A stretch of 64,000 nucleotides of DNA. It comes from Leptospira sanjuanensis (GTDB lineage Bacteria > Spirochaetota > Leptospiria > Leptospirales > Leptospiraceae). Numbering within the stretch: the stretch's first letter is position 1; every line of letters begins with the position of its first letter. Shown here piece by piece: positions 10,201 to 20,031 of the stretch. The position numbers were made by a program, and so were the translations under genes. The stretch covers positions 682,001 through 746,000 of the forward strand of contig NZ_JAIZBH010000001.1 of NCBI RefSeq assembly GCF_022267375.1, in the 5' to 3' direction. Below the pieces are notes generated by a model. The model had not been told where the DNA came from. It did no database searches and saw only the letters and a list, made by a program, of their open reading frames with translations.

Positions 10201-11342
10201 GCAAGAAGTATGATTCGGAAATGGTATATGACGACAAAGGCAATTTTGATATTCGATACACGAGGCAAGATCCTGAATACGTAGGATTTGACGGAATTGC
10301 GGAGATGACGGACTACAACGATTCGAATCAGAACAAATCAAATAACTATACGACGATGAAGGAAGGCAAGGCCGGGTTGACGGGAAAACTTCACGACGTG
10401 GTCGATATGATGCGCCAAGAATTCCAGGGCGATGGCGGGAAATATTACTATCAAGAAGAGTTGGATAGTGCGTTAAAGAACAAGCAAAGTCTAACAGATC
10501 TGCAAACGTCTCTCAAATCGAAAGAGAAAGGAATTTCGGACTCGATCACTTCCTTGTCATCGGAGATTTCGAAGTTAAAGAAAGACAAGCACGCAGACCC
10601 GGCCGTGTTGGCGCAGAAGGCAGCTAATTTGGAAACACAAAAGAATTCATTAACGTCGATCAAAGATCAGCTCGTGGATACGAAATCGATGTTGAAAAAA
10701 GCGGATTCTCAGGTTTCCTATTTCGAGAGTCGGAAGTCGACGTTTGAGGAATCGAAGAAATGGTTTAGCGACAAGAAGAATACGATCGATCCGACGAAAG
10801 GAGTTGCGAGCGGTATTTGTTACGCCTGGAGTGATTACGCGCTGTTGAAGGGAAGTAATTTGGAGAAGCGTCCGTTTGATGTGTGGTATCGAGAGCAGGT
10901 TCGTAAAGGAAATCTTTCCTATTCCACGACGCAAGCGGGTGGAGCGGGTGTATTTTTTGGCAAGATCGAGGAGACCGGGGACGGCTTGTTAGCTGGATAC
11001 AAGGTAGAAAAGATTGACAACAAGTTTGAAAAAGCGGGAGCTTGGAACGATCAAAGTTGGCAACCTCTGAACTATTCCGAAACGATGAAAACTTTGAAAG
11101 ACCAGGGAATTAAGACATTCAAGGTTTGGATTGACAAGACCGCATACGGAAAAGGCGGATTTAACAAAACGTTAGATTTTGGCGGGCAACATTATTTTAT
11201 CGTTGCTTGGAATGAATCCAAAGGCAAATTTATGATGATGGATCACAACGATAATAAAGAATATCACAATAAAGAATTCGATTCAGACGTGTTCAAACAG
11301 ATTCGTAAGATCACATATATCAAACCAAAAGGAATGAAATGA
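7275..11342 (+). CDS. 5'-truncated TIGR04388-type polymorphic toxin (cassette B), near-duplicate of cassette A
   Basis: The protein has the same length as cassette A (1355 residues). Hint runs from Cys241 to His492-Asn493. From the Hint end to about residue 1230 I see no difference from A in the parts compared; the offset is 6,148 bp. Differences gather in two patches of the last domain: residues about 1233-1250 (IEETGDGLLAGYKVEKIDNK against IEATGDGLLAGYETEYISNK in A) and about 1312-1345, which includes WNESKGKF against WDDARGKF. The presumed catalytic Cys1182, His1306 and Asp1323 are kept. The start is the same weak GTG after the spacer. A cognate immunity lipoprotein follows after one base. 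Confidence 0.85.
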   Translation: MNKAGGKSWANGSVNVSASREGHSSLALSYNHDGNTAIPQRLRGGGATLDLGNDGVLGFSIQGLKGATIGNVSYNTNSHGWEQATLNQNFQNEYLQGVTAENSSYNHEKSQMEILRTELSIATKMEKPLFTQADVDKYLPKNKDGSIDVENAQPEKLLEKWNAHKEAMSQTAEGLQKWKDDVTRAGERSGIEIRFNDGKSATSTFGKFVTGMFGDIAQSFGIANDGSKMVDKQGVFHLDTCFRGDVPVWRLKHKENGIYGNVKSPEFSSEDYELIAIEEVKIGDVVQSWNERTGKLENKKVTETFVHEVPQLFFLELDGEDEIHTTWNHPFRRRIVTQNGSNANTNQNRVSPFDLKGIQRDFKTHEHLLHPREARIVTSLVGSGSESETKTASVIEELPHSTDSNHSASDVTLSKTERFSSNTTTQTSEWVKVEDLRLRDQVLKADGSWGTVTGIYYYNTEPTKVYNLEVEENHTYVVGGRETNSGAGYVVHNYEGGFDKGVSAIKAGLKDLMGREGLFGLGAEKPLSGQAKELLSKLNEYDTKDRKLGAERSALITEVAVGQGKKELLGKRNEFLLSVVRDKGSDGIEGVADLRKALKDVNPKAGLNKSQMAAVETWLKKTSGESGLGGGIGLFKGGMQNGAGQSGLKGLLLKAASEAGSAGELAHLNEKLATNQEQLRQKALDHEKVGSDLAKIITHDYANLKTAAASIMPLRIPADTKTLDHTVAENLRKGEGGTTKEITWNDNKYKKQINERTGEVSYSREYSRGVKEEIRVTPDNHIEQKLSWTGAFGFGKKEDKVTIFEANGNEKKVDEKNGKKVKASTHEVELTHVQKDLPAFTETLNSDKHFNVDDKAKSSELREKIFNAQAKDRPKLLDELKKLKIESYARENKLVDELGPEDRSKLIANLDKIYSGSKDSAEASNIVSNLLQKAAGGMTENSFPHQTEFDKKINQGLRTAKNEVKILIEHQKDAFRKKYDSEMVYDDKGNFDIRYTRQDPEYVGFDGIAEMTDYNDSNQNKSNNYTTMKEGKAGLTGKLHDVVDMMRQEFQGDGGKYYYQEELDSALKNKQSLTDLQTSLKSKEKGISDSITSLSSEISKLKKDKHADPAVLAQKAANLETQKNSLTSIKDQLVDTKSMLKKADSQVSYFESRKSTFEESKKWFSDKKNTIDPTKGVASGICYAWSDYALLKGSNLEKRPFDVWYREQVRKGNLSYSTTQAGGAGVFFGKIEETGDGLLAGYKVEKIDNKFEKAGAWNDQSWQPLNYSETMKTLKDQGIKTFKVWIDKTAYGKGGFNKTLDFGGQHYFIVAWNESKGKFMMMDHNDNKEYHNKEFDSDVFKQIRKITYIKPKGMK

Positions 11343-11343
11343 G

Positions 11344-11844
11344 ATGAAGAAGATTATTTGCAGTCTATTTATTTTAGCATTTTTGACTTCTTGCAAGGAA
11401 TGCAAGCCGGGGCAGAAGGAGCCTGAGGTTTCTTTCGAAGTAGATGGGGTTTACAGCGTTCGTACAAGCCTTGTTTTTAAAGACCGCACATTTGATTACG
11501 GTGGGATATGTGTGGAGATTCAAAAGCCGGATACCGCAGTCATTCGATTCGTTGGACTTAAGGAAGTGAAAGACGTCCGTACAAAGTGGCAAAGAGTTGA
11601 GGAAGGGAAGTATGAAATCGATTACGATGGCAAGAAAGCCTTTTTCTATGATTACATTATGGATCGTGATCCTAAATCTCCAGAAATAAAGTATATGCTG
11701 ACTTTTAGTTCTACTAAGCCTTCGACTGATGATGCAGATACTTTTACTGGCATGTCTAAGCTCTTCAATGACACCTTAGACGACTGCACGTCTTACAAAA
11801 GAGAGGAGATGACCCAAGAATCCGATCCTGGGCCGGACAACTGA
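11344..11844 (+). CDS. Immunity lipoprotein candidate for cassette B
   Basis: The 166-residue lipoprotein has the same signal peptide and lipobox (LTSC, Cys17) as the cassette-A protein. Both ends are shared with A; the middle (about 40-145) is diverged and slightly shorter. The divergence matches the patchy changes in the cassette-B toxin end, which supports a toxin-immunity pair that has shifted specificity. No accessory gene follows; the small gene comes 39 bases later. Confidence 0.7.
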   Translation: MKKIICSLFILAFLTSCKECKPGQKEPEVSFEVDGVYSVRTSLVFKDRTFDYGGICVEIQKPDTAVIRFVGLKEVKDVRTKWQRVEEGKYEIDYDGKKAFFYDYIMDRDPKSPEIKYMLTFSSTKPSTDDADTFTGMSKLFNDTLDDCTSYKREEMTQESDPGPDN

Positions 11845-11883
11845 GGGATTTGGCAATTAGGACTTGATTCAAAGAAGAAACGC

Positions 11884-12093
11884 ATGAAATCCAACGGAAC
11901 ACCAAAGGGCTTCGTCCTCGGCGAAGCGGTCCGCGACAAAACGACGGGCCAAACGATGTATGTGGAGAAGGCTTGGAGTCCGACAGTACCTTGCATTTAC
12001 TTTGATCCGAAGACGGAAAGTCTTGTGAAGGTGGATCTGTTGCCTGAAAACTTGGAGAGGATCAAGGAGATATTGCCGTATTTACCGAAGTGA
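11884..12093 (+). CDS. Conserved 69-residue cassette protein (copy 3 of 6)
   Basis: The N-terminus is MKSNGTPKG rather than MTTN, with KTTGQ in place of TTTGQ; the rest matches the other copies. An AAAGAAG stretch precedes the ATG. Confidence 0.75.
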   Translation: MKSNGTPKGFVLGEAVRDKTTGQTMYVEKAWSPTVPCIYFDPKTESLVKVDLLPENLERIKEILPYLPK

Positions 12094-12508
12094 AGAACTT
12101 GCAAACCCGCGAATGGCAAGGAACAACAAGAAAGGTTCTCTATTGAAAGGACATACAGTTTTACATGTGAATCAGGCGAACAAAAATTTCCTTCAACTTC
12201 TCCTTTCCCATTGACAAAAGCACTCTGTAGGCGACTCTTTGATGTATCAAAGAGTCGGTTCCTGACTCAGTAATTTTCCTTTCATTTTTTTCTCCAAACT
12301 TTCACCACTTGACGTTAAAAACATTCCGACTGCACAGGCTGTGCGAAGCAATCAACTGCTGAAAGAAGAACAAACGAACCCGCGAGAGGGATCGCAGCGT
12401 AAATCCGGCATTGCACCATCGAGTAATACGCTGTTTTTTTCTTTCTTTGGACTTGATGGTGCGATGCTGATTGAAGCGTAGAGCGCGTTTCGCGAAGCGA
12501 ACTCGCCC
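12094..12508 (+). repeat. Cassette spacer repeat R3
   Basis: The inverted repeat is at 12232-12257. The short ORF of the other spacers is broken here by a TAG (GAAGCGTAG). The spacer ends in the same GAACTCGCCC, but the sequence that follows is a much more upstream part of the toxin gene than in R1, R2, R4 and R5. The leader reading frame runs into the toxin frame in phase here. Confidence 0.8.
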
Positions 12509-12538
12509 AACGCCTTAGGCCAAGTTGCGATCGGATAT

Positions 12539-15500
12539 ATGGAGATGCGCCAGGCAAAAGAAGAGCTTGGTATGCGTAGCGGAGCGTTTTCTTTACAATC
12601 TCTTGGCGGTGAGTTTAAGCGAGTCGTAGCGGGGATATCTGGTAATATCGGCGAGGTTGTGGGAGCGGGAATTAAATCGAGCGCTCATATCACGGGAGAT
12701 CTTGGATTAACGTCGGAGAAATACGAAAAACATATCAATCAAGAAACCAGATCGATCCTGAACGAACTGAAACTGAGGGATCTGAAAGAAGATATTAAAA
12801 ACTGGGATACGACGCAACAGGTGCTTGCGAGCGCTTCTGTGAAGGAATACGGCAGAGTTACGCATATGGATCCTGCTCAAATCGAGCTTTGGTCGAAACA
12901 GGCGAGCGACTTTGTGGTGCGCAAACAAGCGGAGCGGGATTTACACAGACGGGACGGGATGCTGACCAACGGACTGCCGCTTACACTGGGATACAGCTCC
13001 CTTTTTATCCTTGACAACAAGTTGTTCAACGGAGGAATCACGTCTCTCATATCGAAGGGATTCAAAGGAATTCTGACTTCGGTAGCGGATTTAGGGAACA
13101 TGCTGGGAGAATCGGTCGTACCTTCGGACCTCCGTTCTTCGATATATGACCAAAGTAAAGAGTGGCACAACAAGATAACGCTGGAAGACGTGAAAGGCAG
13201 AACGGGACAAGGCATTATCAACAAAGCGTATGTAGAAACGGAGATGCGTAACGTCCTTTTTGACAAGATCGGCGAGGCATTGACGGGAGATCCTGCAATG
13301 GGTCACAATCTGGGGTTATTGCTCAAATACCAAATCGACAAACAAGAGGCGAGAAAGGCAGCGAGAGAACAAAGACTGAAGGATGCTGAGGTATTGGTCC
13401 AGTTAGCAGCAGCGGCAGCAGTGACCTATTTCGGCGGTCCCGCGGGAATTCAGATGTTAAATTCGGTGATCGGAACGGGTGCGACGGCGATTAACACAAC
13501 ATTGGCGACGGTTGGGCTTTCGCTTAACAATGCGCAGGTGGCCATGCTTGCGGCGAGTACAGCGGCGACGATGGCGATCGAAAACAGAATCAACGGGGCA
13601 AATGGCTCGGCTGCAGCCCTTGTAAACGGCCTCATCTCGACGGCGACCTTAGGAGTAAAAACTCCTCTTACGGGCTACGTAACGTATACCAAACATCAGA
13701 ACGCGAACCTTTTGACGGGTCAACACGAAGTGAAAGGCGGTTGGGGCGGTGGAGTTAGCTTGAACGTGTCCGGTGTCAAAGGGTTACCTGGGGGAGAAAT
13801 ATTAAAGACCGCGTTGGAAGGAATGAAAATGAGCAATCTAACCTTGGGACTGAGCTACAATGCTGATCAAGGTCTTGGAATGAACGTGAACACGAACTTT
13901 ACGAACAACGTAGGCTTAGGGTTAGACTACAACTTTAAAAGCGGCAGCTATACCGCGAACGCAAGCTATGACGTGAACAAGGCAGGTGGCAAATCTTGGG
14001 CGAACGGAAGTGTTAACGTATCTGCGAGTAGAGAAGGTCACTCGAGTTTAGCGTTGTCTTACAACCACGACGGAAACACGGCGATTCCTCAGAGACTTCG
14101 CGGAGGTGGAGCGACGCTTGACTTAGGGAATGACGGGGTATTGGGTTTTAGCATCCAGGGACTGAAAGGGGCTACGATCGGTACTGTGAGCTACAACACG
14201 AACAGTCACGGTTGGGAACAGGCGACTTTGAACCAGAATTTCCAGAACGAATATCTTCAAGGTGTGACAGCTGAGAACAGCTCTTACAATCACGAGAAGT
14301 CTCAGATGGAGATCTTGCGTACGGAGCTGAGTATTGCGACGAAGATGGAGAAACCGTTGTTTACGCAAGCAGATGTGGACAAGTATTTACCTAAAAACAA
14401 GGACGGCAGCATCGACGTAGAGAATGCACAGCCTGAGAAGTTGTTAGAGAAATGGAACGCGCACAAGGAAGCGATGTCCCAAACGCCTGAGGGCTTGCAG
14501 AAGTGGAAGGACGATGTAACGAGAGCCGGAGAAAGATCGGGGATTGAGATCCGCTTCAACGACGGTAAGAGTGCAACGAGCACTTTCGGTAAGTTTGTAA
14601 CGGGAATGTTCGGAGACATTGCCCAGAGTTTCGGTATTGCGAACGACGGAAGCAAGATGGTGAACAAACAAGGCGTATTTCACTTAGACACGTGTTTTCG
14701 CGGAGACGTCCCGGTATTGCGTTTGAAACACAAAGAAAACGGAATATACGGGAATGTTAAATCACCCGAGTTTAGTTCCGAGGACTACGAGCTAATTGCG
14801 ATCGAAGAAGTAAAGATCGGGGACGTAGTCCAGTCCTGGAACGAGAAAACGAACACGTTCGAGAACAAGAAAGTCACGGAGACGTTTGTCCACGAAGTTC
14901 CGCAGCTTTTCTTTCTTGAGTTAGACGGGGAAGACGAGATTCATACGACTTGGAACCACCCGTTTAGACGGAGGGTGAGTGCAAACGGAAGTCAGAACAC
15001 AAACCAAAACAGAGTATCACCGTTTGATCTAAAGGGAATCCAAAGAGATTTCAAAACTCATGAACATCTGCTTCATCCGCGAGAAGCAAGAATCGTGACG
15101 AGCCTTTTGGGCTCGGGAAGCGAGAGCGAAACAAAGACAGCGAGTGTAATAGAGGAGCTTCCCCATTCTACAGATTCTAACCATTCAGCCTCGGATGTAA
15201 CGTTGTCGAAGACGGAAAGGTTCTCTTCTAACACCACGACACAAACCTCGGAATGGGTGAAGGTGGAAGATCTGAAAGTGAAGGACCAAGTTCTCCGTTC
15301 CGATGGCAGCTGGGGAACTGTAACGGGGATTTACTACTACAACACGGAACCGACTAAGGTATACAACTTAGAAGTAGAGGAGAATCATACTTACGTTGTG
15401 GGCGGAAGAGAATCCAATTCCGGCGCGGGATATGTTGTCCACAACTACAACAACGCGCAAGAGGCGATGTTCGGAGGATTCAAACGACTTTCGAACGATG

Positions 15501-18500
15501 TGTATGACGTAGCGAAGAAGTTCGCGGGTCTTGAAGGCGGGGCCGGCAACGAGGTATATCAGAAAGCTGTAGAGTTTCAGCAGGCAGTGAAGGAAACGAA
15601 CGCGTCCCGGGAAACGTTAAACAAGGAGTCGAACATTCTTGTTACGAAACAAAAAGCAGCGGAAGCGAGTATGCAACTGGGAGTGATCCGCAACAATGAA
15701 TTCTTGAAAGCGATCCATGATCCGAAGAGCGATTCGATACCGGGAATAGCAGACCTTCGCAAACAGTTGAAGGGAGTCGATCCGAGCAAGGGCTTTAGTG
15801 AGAATCACATGAAATCCGTTTCAAGTTGGTTGAGTTCTAACGGAGTGGGCACGAGCGGATTCTTGAAACCTGGAGTTGGCCTTGGTAATCTTCCTGGGGG
15901 TAATGCGCTTCCGATGAAAGGATATATCATGTCTGCTGCACTGAGTATATCGAGTGCGGAAGAACGCGGAAAGCTGACAAACACGATTAAAGAAACGAAT
16001 CAGAAGTTAGCAGAACACAAGATTAAAGAAGACAATATCGGGCGGCAGATGATCGAGCGATCGGAAAAGGTGAAGAGCGACATTGTAAAGCTGATCCAAG
16101 AGAAACACCACAACGATCCGAGGTATGCTGAAGTTCTCGTAGAACACGGATTTGTGAAGAAGGACACATTCAATCCGAATGAACACAAGGTAACGTATGA
16201 GGAGAAGTTGAAGGCGCTTGGAGACAAGATCAAGCCGGAAACGAGAAAACAACTTGCCGAGTTTGACCGCAAGATCACAGACCTTCGCGTGAGCCAAAAC
16301 AAACAGGAAGCGGAGAGCTACGCGAAGTGGAACAAGGATCATCCGAACGAGCCCTACAAGCGAACTCCAGAGATGGAGAAACGCAGAAACGACATGGTGA
16401 CAATGCAGAAGACTTTGGAGAAGGAAAGGGCGATGATCATCAACCGGGAAGTGGCGCCATATCCAAAAGAGTCTGAGCTGCATCGACTTGAGAAGTTGGG
16501 TGAAGGTCATTCACTGAACGACAAGCAGAAGACCGAGCTTACGAATCTGCGAAACGAGAAGAAGACGCACGAGACTCAAGTGGCGGCGCTGTTGGACAAA
16601 GACAATACGAAGTTGCATGAAACGTTAGAAACGATGGACGAGAAGTCGTCAAAACCGATGACAATTTCAACGACCCAGAGCCGTTTCGAGACGAAGACGA
16701 TCGAGAAGATGCAATCGAAGGACAATGTCGCTACGAAACAACTGAATTGGGACGGCAAGACGTACGACCGACAAGTGAACAAGGAAACCGGAGAGGTTCA
16801 CTTTGACCGGGAATACAAGCCGGGTGTGAAGGAAGAAGTGAGCATTACGGATTCCGGATATGTAAAACAGAAGTTGAGTTGGAAAGACCTTTTTGGAAAC
16901 CCGCAGGAGAGCGTAAAAGTATTTGAGGCGAACGGAAAGTTTCTAACCGAGCTTAGCGGAGAACAACCTACGAAGAAATTGAGTGATCCGAACGAGACTC
17001 GAACGATTATTCCGAATGAACCGAAGGGCAAGATTGTTAAAAGTGATTTCAATGAGGTAAAAGATCTGATCGCGAACGCGAACCTAAGTGCTAAAGACAG
17101 GTTGGAGAAGATCCATTCTTTGGACGAGATTGAGGTCAACGGGAAACGATATGTGAAAGAGACCGTAGTCACTGAAACAAAAACCAAAACGAAAGTGACT
17201 AAGGACTCTGAGGTGACGTTCTTTACATTGCAGAACGCGGGTGGCCAGACAGAAAGAATCTCGTTCCGCGAAGTAGATTCCGGATACAAGGATGCAAATG
17301 GTAAGACCATCAAAACGATCGAGATGAAACAAGTTCTTGCAGAAGGGACGGTAGCGGAAGATACGAAACGATATGACAAGTATCTGAACGAGAAGCCGGA
17401 TCAAGACAGAGCCGGAAACTATCCTACGTTTGCAGAGAATCCGAAGTATTACCAAGACAGAATGGCTCAAATATTCAGAGAAAAGAATATTCAACCCGAG
17501 CGTGACAGCGACGGCAATTTGATGAGTTACAACGGAAGACCGGAGCTTGTGCGAATTGCAAACAACGGTTTCATGAATATTACACTCCTGACGCAGACGC
17601 AGAGAGGCCAGTCTTACTTAGGGCAAACGAACAAGGAAGGAAAACCAGTGTTGTATTCGTTACCTGGTAACAGAGACGGAGACGTAAAAGACAGTAGCGC
17701 TTGTCAGTCTCACGGACCGGCAATGGTGATGGCCGCTTCGGGTTTCAAGATGACGCAGGAACAGATCAACCAATACGGAAAACTGAACGTGATGACTACC
17801 CGCCTCATGGCGGAAGCGGGCCAATTGTTACCTGGAAAACCGAAACCGTCTCAGATGGGTATCGAGCAACAGGCAGCTATGGTGTATCGGACGATGGGTT
17901 TTGACATACCGAAGGATGGTTCTTTGATTGCAATGGGTAGTAAAGGAGCTCCAGAAGCCCCAAAAGAGACGAATTATGAAGACGAACCAGGCGAATATAC
18001 AAAAGCAAAGAACCATTATGAAAAAGTGGAAGTTCCGGAATTCAAAAAACAATTTCAAAAAGAACACTTGATCCCTTGGATCAAGGAGAAGTTGGCTAAG
18101 GGAGAGGTTGTAGTAGTTGGCGGTAAGTTTGCGGGACTAGATCACGTAATCACCATAACCGGGGTGGATGACAACGGCTTCGTAACGGAAGATTCTTTTG
18201 GAGACGCGAGTACCGGATATGCGAGCCACGACGGAAAGTCGAACCATTACAAGTTTAGCGATTTTGTCTTGGGATACGGATTTACTCTGAAACCGAATGG
18301 GCAGAAGCCATTGACTGAGACGGAAAGAAAGGTGTACTGGAAAGATGTTACTTCGTATCCTGGTTTGAAAAAGCAACAAGCGAGTCTTTCCGCTTCGATC
18401 GAGTCTTTGGAAAAAATCGTTAAGAATACAACGGACGAAAAGAAGAGAGAAGAATCGAATCGGAAGTTGGAAGAACAAAAGAAAAGTTTAGAGACAACGA

Positions 18501-18559
18501 AAGAAGAAGTGGAAAGAATACGGAAACAATGGAGCAATATATGGAAACCAACAAATTAA
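12539..18559 (+). CDS. Longest TIGR04388-type polymorphic toxin with Hint domain (cassette C)
   Basis: At 2006 residues this keeps about 478 residues that the other cassettes lack, including alanine-rich hydrophobic segments near 284-345 and the KGGWGGGVSL repeat-like beta region. It is still shorter than the full-length family as I know it. Hint runs from Cys719 to His968-Asn969. The passenger (970-2006) is unrelated to A/B at its beginning. It has a long charged helical part, a beta module near 1397-1470 related to that of A, and a last domain with Cys1722 (SSACQSHG), His1869 (LDHVITI) and Asp1885 (TEDSFGD), a C39-like layout. The tail after about 1920 is a charged coiled coil. The ATG at 12539 has no strong Shine-Dalgarno. 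The gene end overlaps the immunity gene by 19 bases. Confidence 0.85.
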   Translation: MEMRQAKEELGMRSGAFSLQSLGGEFKRVVAGISGNIGEVVGAGIKSSAHITGDLGLTSEKYEKHINQETRSILNELKLRDLKEDIKNWDTTQQVLASASVKEYGRVTHMDPAQIELWSKQASDFVVRKQAERDLHRRDGMLTNGLPLTLGYSSLFILDNKLFNGGITSLISKGFKGILTSVADLGNMLGESVVPSDLRSSIYDQSKEWHNKITLEDVKGRTGQGIINKAYVETEMRNVLFDKIGEALTGDPAMGHNLGLLLKYQIDKQEARKAAREQRLKDAEVLVQLAAAAAVTYFGGPAGIQMLNSVIGTGATAINTTLATVGLSLNNAQVAMLAASTAATMAIENRINGANGSAAALVNGLISTATLGVKTPLTGYVTYTKHQNANLLTGQHEVKGGWGGGVSLNVSGVKGLPGGEILKTALEGMKMSNLTLGLSYNADQGLGMNVNTNFTNNVGLGLDYNFKSGSYTANASYDVNKAGGKSWANGSVNVSASREGHSSLALSYNHDGNTAIPQRLRGGGATLDLGNDGVLGFSIQGLKGATIGTVSYNTNSHGWEQATLNQNFQNEYLQGVTAENSSYNHEKSQMEILRTELSIATKMEKPLFTQADVDKYLPKNKDGSIDVENAQPEKLLEKWNAHKEAMSQTPEGLQKWKDDVTRAGERSGIEIRFNDGKSATSTFGKFVTGMFGDIAQSFGIANDGSKMVNKQGVFHLDTCFRGDVPVLRLKHKENGIYGNVKSPEFSSEDYELIAIEEVKIGDVVQSWNEKTNTFENKKVTETFVHEVPQLFFLELDGEDEIHTTWNHPFRRRVSANGSQNTNQNRVSPFDLKGIQRDFKTHEHLLHPREARIVTSLLGSGSESETKTASVIEELPHSTDSNHSASDVTLSKTERFSSNTTTQTSEWVKVEDLKVKDQVLRSDGSWGTVTGIYYYNTEPTKVYNLEVEENHTYVVGGRESNSGAGYVVHNYNNAQEAMFGGFKRLSNDVYDVAKKFAGLEGGAGNEVYQKAVEFQQAVKETNASRETLNKESNILVTKQKAAEASMQLGVIRNNEFLKAIHDPKSDSIPGIADLRKQLKGVDPSKGFSENHMKSVSSWLSSNGVGTSGFLKPGVGLGNLPGGNALPMKGYIMSAALSISSAEERGKLTNTIKETNQKLAEHKIKEDNIGRQMIERSEKVKSDIVKLIQEKHHNDPRYAEVLVEHGFVKKDTFNPNEHKVTYEEKLKALGDKIKPETRKQLAEFDRKITDLRVSQNKQEAESYAKWNKDHPNEPYKRTPEMEKRRNDMVTMQKTLEKERAMIINREVAPYPKESELHRLEKLGEGHSLNDKQKTELTNLRNEKKTHETQVAALLDKDNTKLHETLETMDEKSSKPMTISTTQSRFETKTIEKMQSKDNVATKQLNWDGKTYDRQVNKETGEVHFDREYKPGVKEEVSITDSGYVKQKLSWKDLFGNPQESVKVFEANGKFLTELSGEQPTKKLSDPNETRTIIPNEPKGKIVKSDFNEVKDLIANANLSAKDRLEKIHSLDEIEVNGKRYVKETVVTETKTKTKVTKDSEVTFFTLQNAGGQTERISFREVDSGYKDANGKTIKTIEMKQVLAEGTVAEDTKRYDKYLNEKPDQDRAGNYPTFAENPKYYQDRMAQIFREKNIQPERDSDGNLMSYNGRPELVRIANNGFMNITLLTQTQRGQSYLGQTNKEGKPVLYSLPGNRDGDVKDSSACQSHGPAMVMAASGFKMTQEQINQYGKLNVMTTRLMAEAGQLLPGKPKPSQMGIEQQAAMVYRTMGFDIPKDGSLIAMGSKGAPEAPKETNYEDEPGEYTKAKNHYEKVEVPEFKKQFQKEHLIPWIKEKLAKGEVVVVGGKFAGLDHVITITGVDDNGFVTEDSFGDASTGYASHDGKSNHYKFSDFVLGYGFTLKPNGQKPLTETERKVYWKDVTSYPGLKKQQASLSASIESLEKIVKNTTDEKKREESNRKLEEQKKSLETTKEEVERIRKQWSNIWKPTN

Positions 18560-19353
18560 AACATTACAAACTACTGATACTATTAGGGATTTGGCTCTCT
18601 TTAGTCCCTTTGTTTTCTCAAGTGGAAGAATATGAGGATTGTTTTTCAAAAAAGAGCAATGCGGATTTGAAGAACTTGAACAAGAAACAGAAAGGAAATT
18701 CTGTAGACGGTGTGTTCTATACCTCAAACGCAAATATACCGGCAAAAGGTATGGATTGGCAAACGTCCTTTAAACCACACAAGTCAGTCTCTAAGTCTCG
18801 GCCTAAGAACATGAGTCAAAATGAATGGGCCGAGGAAACTTGTGGTTTGAATGCATACCGGGTTCAAGATCAGCGAGAAGCTACTAGATGGTGCGAAGGA
18901 GTTCCTGGAACTGGAATTGGAGAAGTAGTAGTTGGATTGATCGATATTAAAAACAAAAACTTCTTCTATATCCTTCCGGGTGCGAACGGACTTAGAAAGA
19001 ATTTCGAATCGTATTCCCGCCCATCGGAGGTTGTAGTCCATTATTTACTTCCCGGAGCAACGGATACTTCGCAAGCCGGTGGAACGATGCTACTCGATGT
19101 ATCGTATTTTGGTAAACAATCGGTGAAATTGAGTGCAGAACCCGGGTATCAAAAGATTGAAATCCAACCTTACAAAGAAATTTTGAAAGAAATGAAAGGG
19201 ATGAAGGTAAGAGAGGGTGAGACTTTGATTTTAGTAGCGATCGAGATTAAATCCGTGATTGAGGGCAAGGAAAACAAAGAGCATACTTGCATTGCGGAGA
19301 TTGGAAATTTCAAAGACGATGCGTTTTACAAAAAGGCGACGCTTCGGGACTGA
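18541..19353 (+). CDS. Exported immunity candidate for cassette C
   Basis: I chose ATG 18541 because GGAG lies 6 bases ahead; an in-frame ATG at 18529 is possible. The protein (270 residues) starts with a Sec signal peptide (YKLLILLGIWLSLVPLFSQ) without a lipobox, so it should be periplasmic. It is homologous to the cassette-D and -E immunity candidates (shared GIGEVVVG, FYILPG, and a GYQKIEIQ strand near the end, plus conserved Cys residues). The pattern of a short GxGE strand followed by a nGxxxxF...RPxxVxVHYL unit resembles the NADase-type glycan-binding/discoidin-like fold; I infer this and am not certain. The overlap with the toxin end suggests coupled translation. Confidence 0.7.
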   Translation: METNKLKHYKLLILLGIWLSLVPLFSQVEEYEDCFSKKSNADLKNLNKKQKGNSVDGVFYTSNANIPAKGMDWQTSFKPHKSVSKSRPKNMSQNEWAEETCGLNAYRVQDQREATRWCEGVPGTGIGEVVVGLIDIKNKNFFYILPGANGLRKNFESYSRPSEVVVHYLLPGATDTSQAGGTMLLDVSYFGKQSVKLSAEPGYQKIEIQPYKEILKEMKGMKVREGETLILVAIEIKSVIEGKENKEHTCIAEIGNFKDDAFYKKATLRD

Positions 19354-19371
19354 ATTCCAAAGAGAAACGCA

Positions 19372-19581
19372 ATGACAACAAACGGAACACCAAAAGGCTT
19401 CGTCCTCGGCGAAGCGGTTCGGGACAAAGCGACGGGGCAAAAGATGTATGTGGAGAAGGCTTGGAGCCCGACTGTACCTTGCATTTACTTCGATGCAGAG
19501 ACGGAAAGTCTTGTGAAGGTGGATCTGTTGCCTGAAAACTTGGAGAGGATCAAGGAGATATTGCCGTATTTACCGAAGTGA
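19372..19581 (+). CDS. Conserved 69-residue cassette protein (copy 4 of 6)
   Basis: This is the most diverged of the six copies, with KATGQKMYVE and FDAETESL replacing TTTGQTMYVE and FDPKTESL. The start is the ATG 18 bases after the immunity stop, with an AAAGAGAAA stretch before it. Confidence 0.75.
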   Translation: MTTNGTPKGFVLGEAVRDKATGQKMYVEKAWSPTVPCIYFDAETESLVKVDLLPENLERIKEILPYLPK

Positions 19582-19997
19582 AGAACTTGCAAACCCGCGA
19601 ATGGCAAGGAACAACAAGAAAGGTTCTCTATTGAAAGGACATACAGTTTTACATGTGAATCAGGCGAACAAAAATTTCCTTCAACTTCTCCTTTCCCATT
19701 GACAAAAGCACTCTGTAGGCGACTCTTTGATGTATCAAAGAGTCGGTTCCTGACTCAGTAATTTTCCTTTCATTTTTTTCTCCAAACTTTCAACGGCTAA
19801 CGTTAAAAACATTCCGACTGCACAGGCTGTGCGAAGCAATCAACTGCTGAAAGAGAAAGTATTTCCCCGCGAGAGCGATCGTAGCGTAAATCCGGCATTG
19901 CACCATCGAGTACTACGCTGTTCTTTGTTTTTATCAAAACCGAATGGTGCGATGCTGATTGAAGCGGAGAGCGCGTTTCGCGAAGCGAACTCGCCCC
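19582..19997 (+). repeat. Cassette spacer repeat R4
   Basis: The inverted repeat is at 19720-19745. In this copy the leader frame is open much further upstream, giving a possible 68-residue ORF (19829-20035) that ends by overlapping the toxin GTG with GTGA. Confidence 0.8.
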
Positions 19998-20031
19998 AAG
20001 CGGCAGCTATACCGCGAACGCAAGCTATGAC

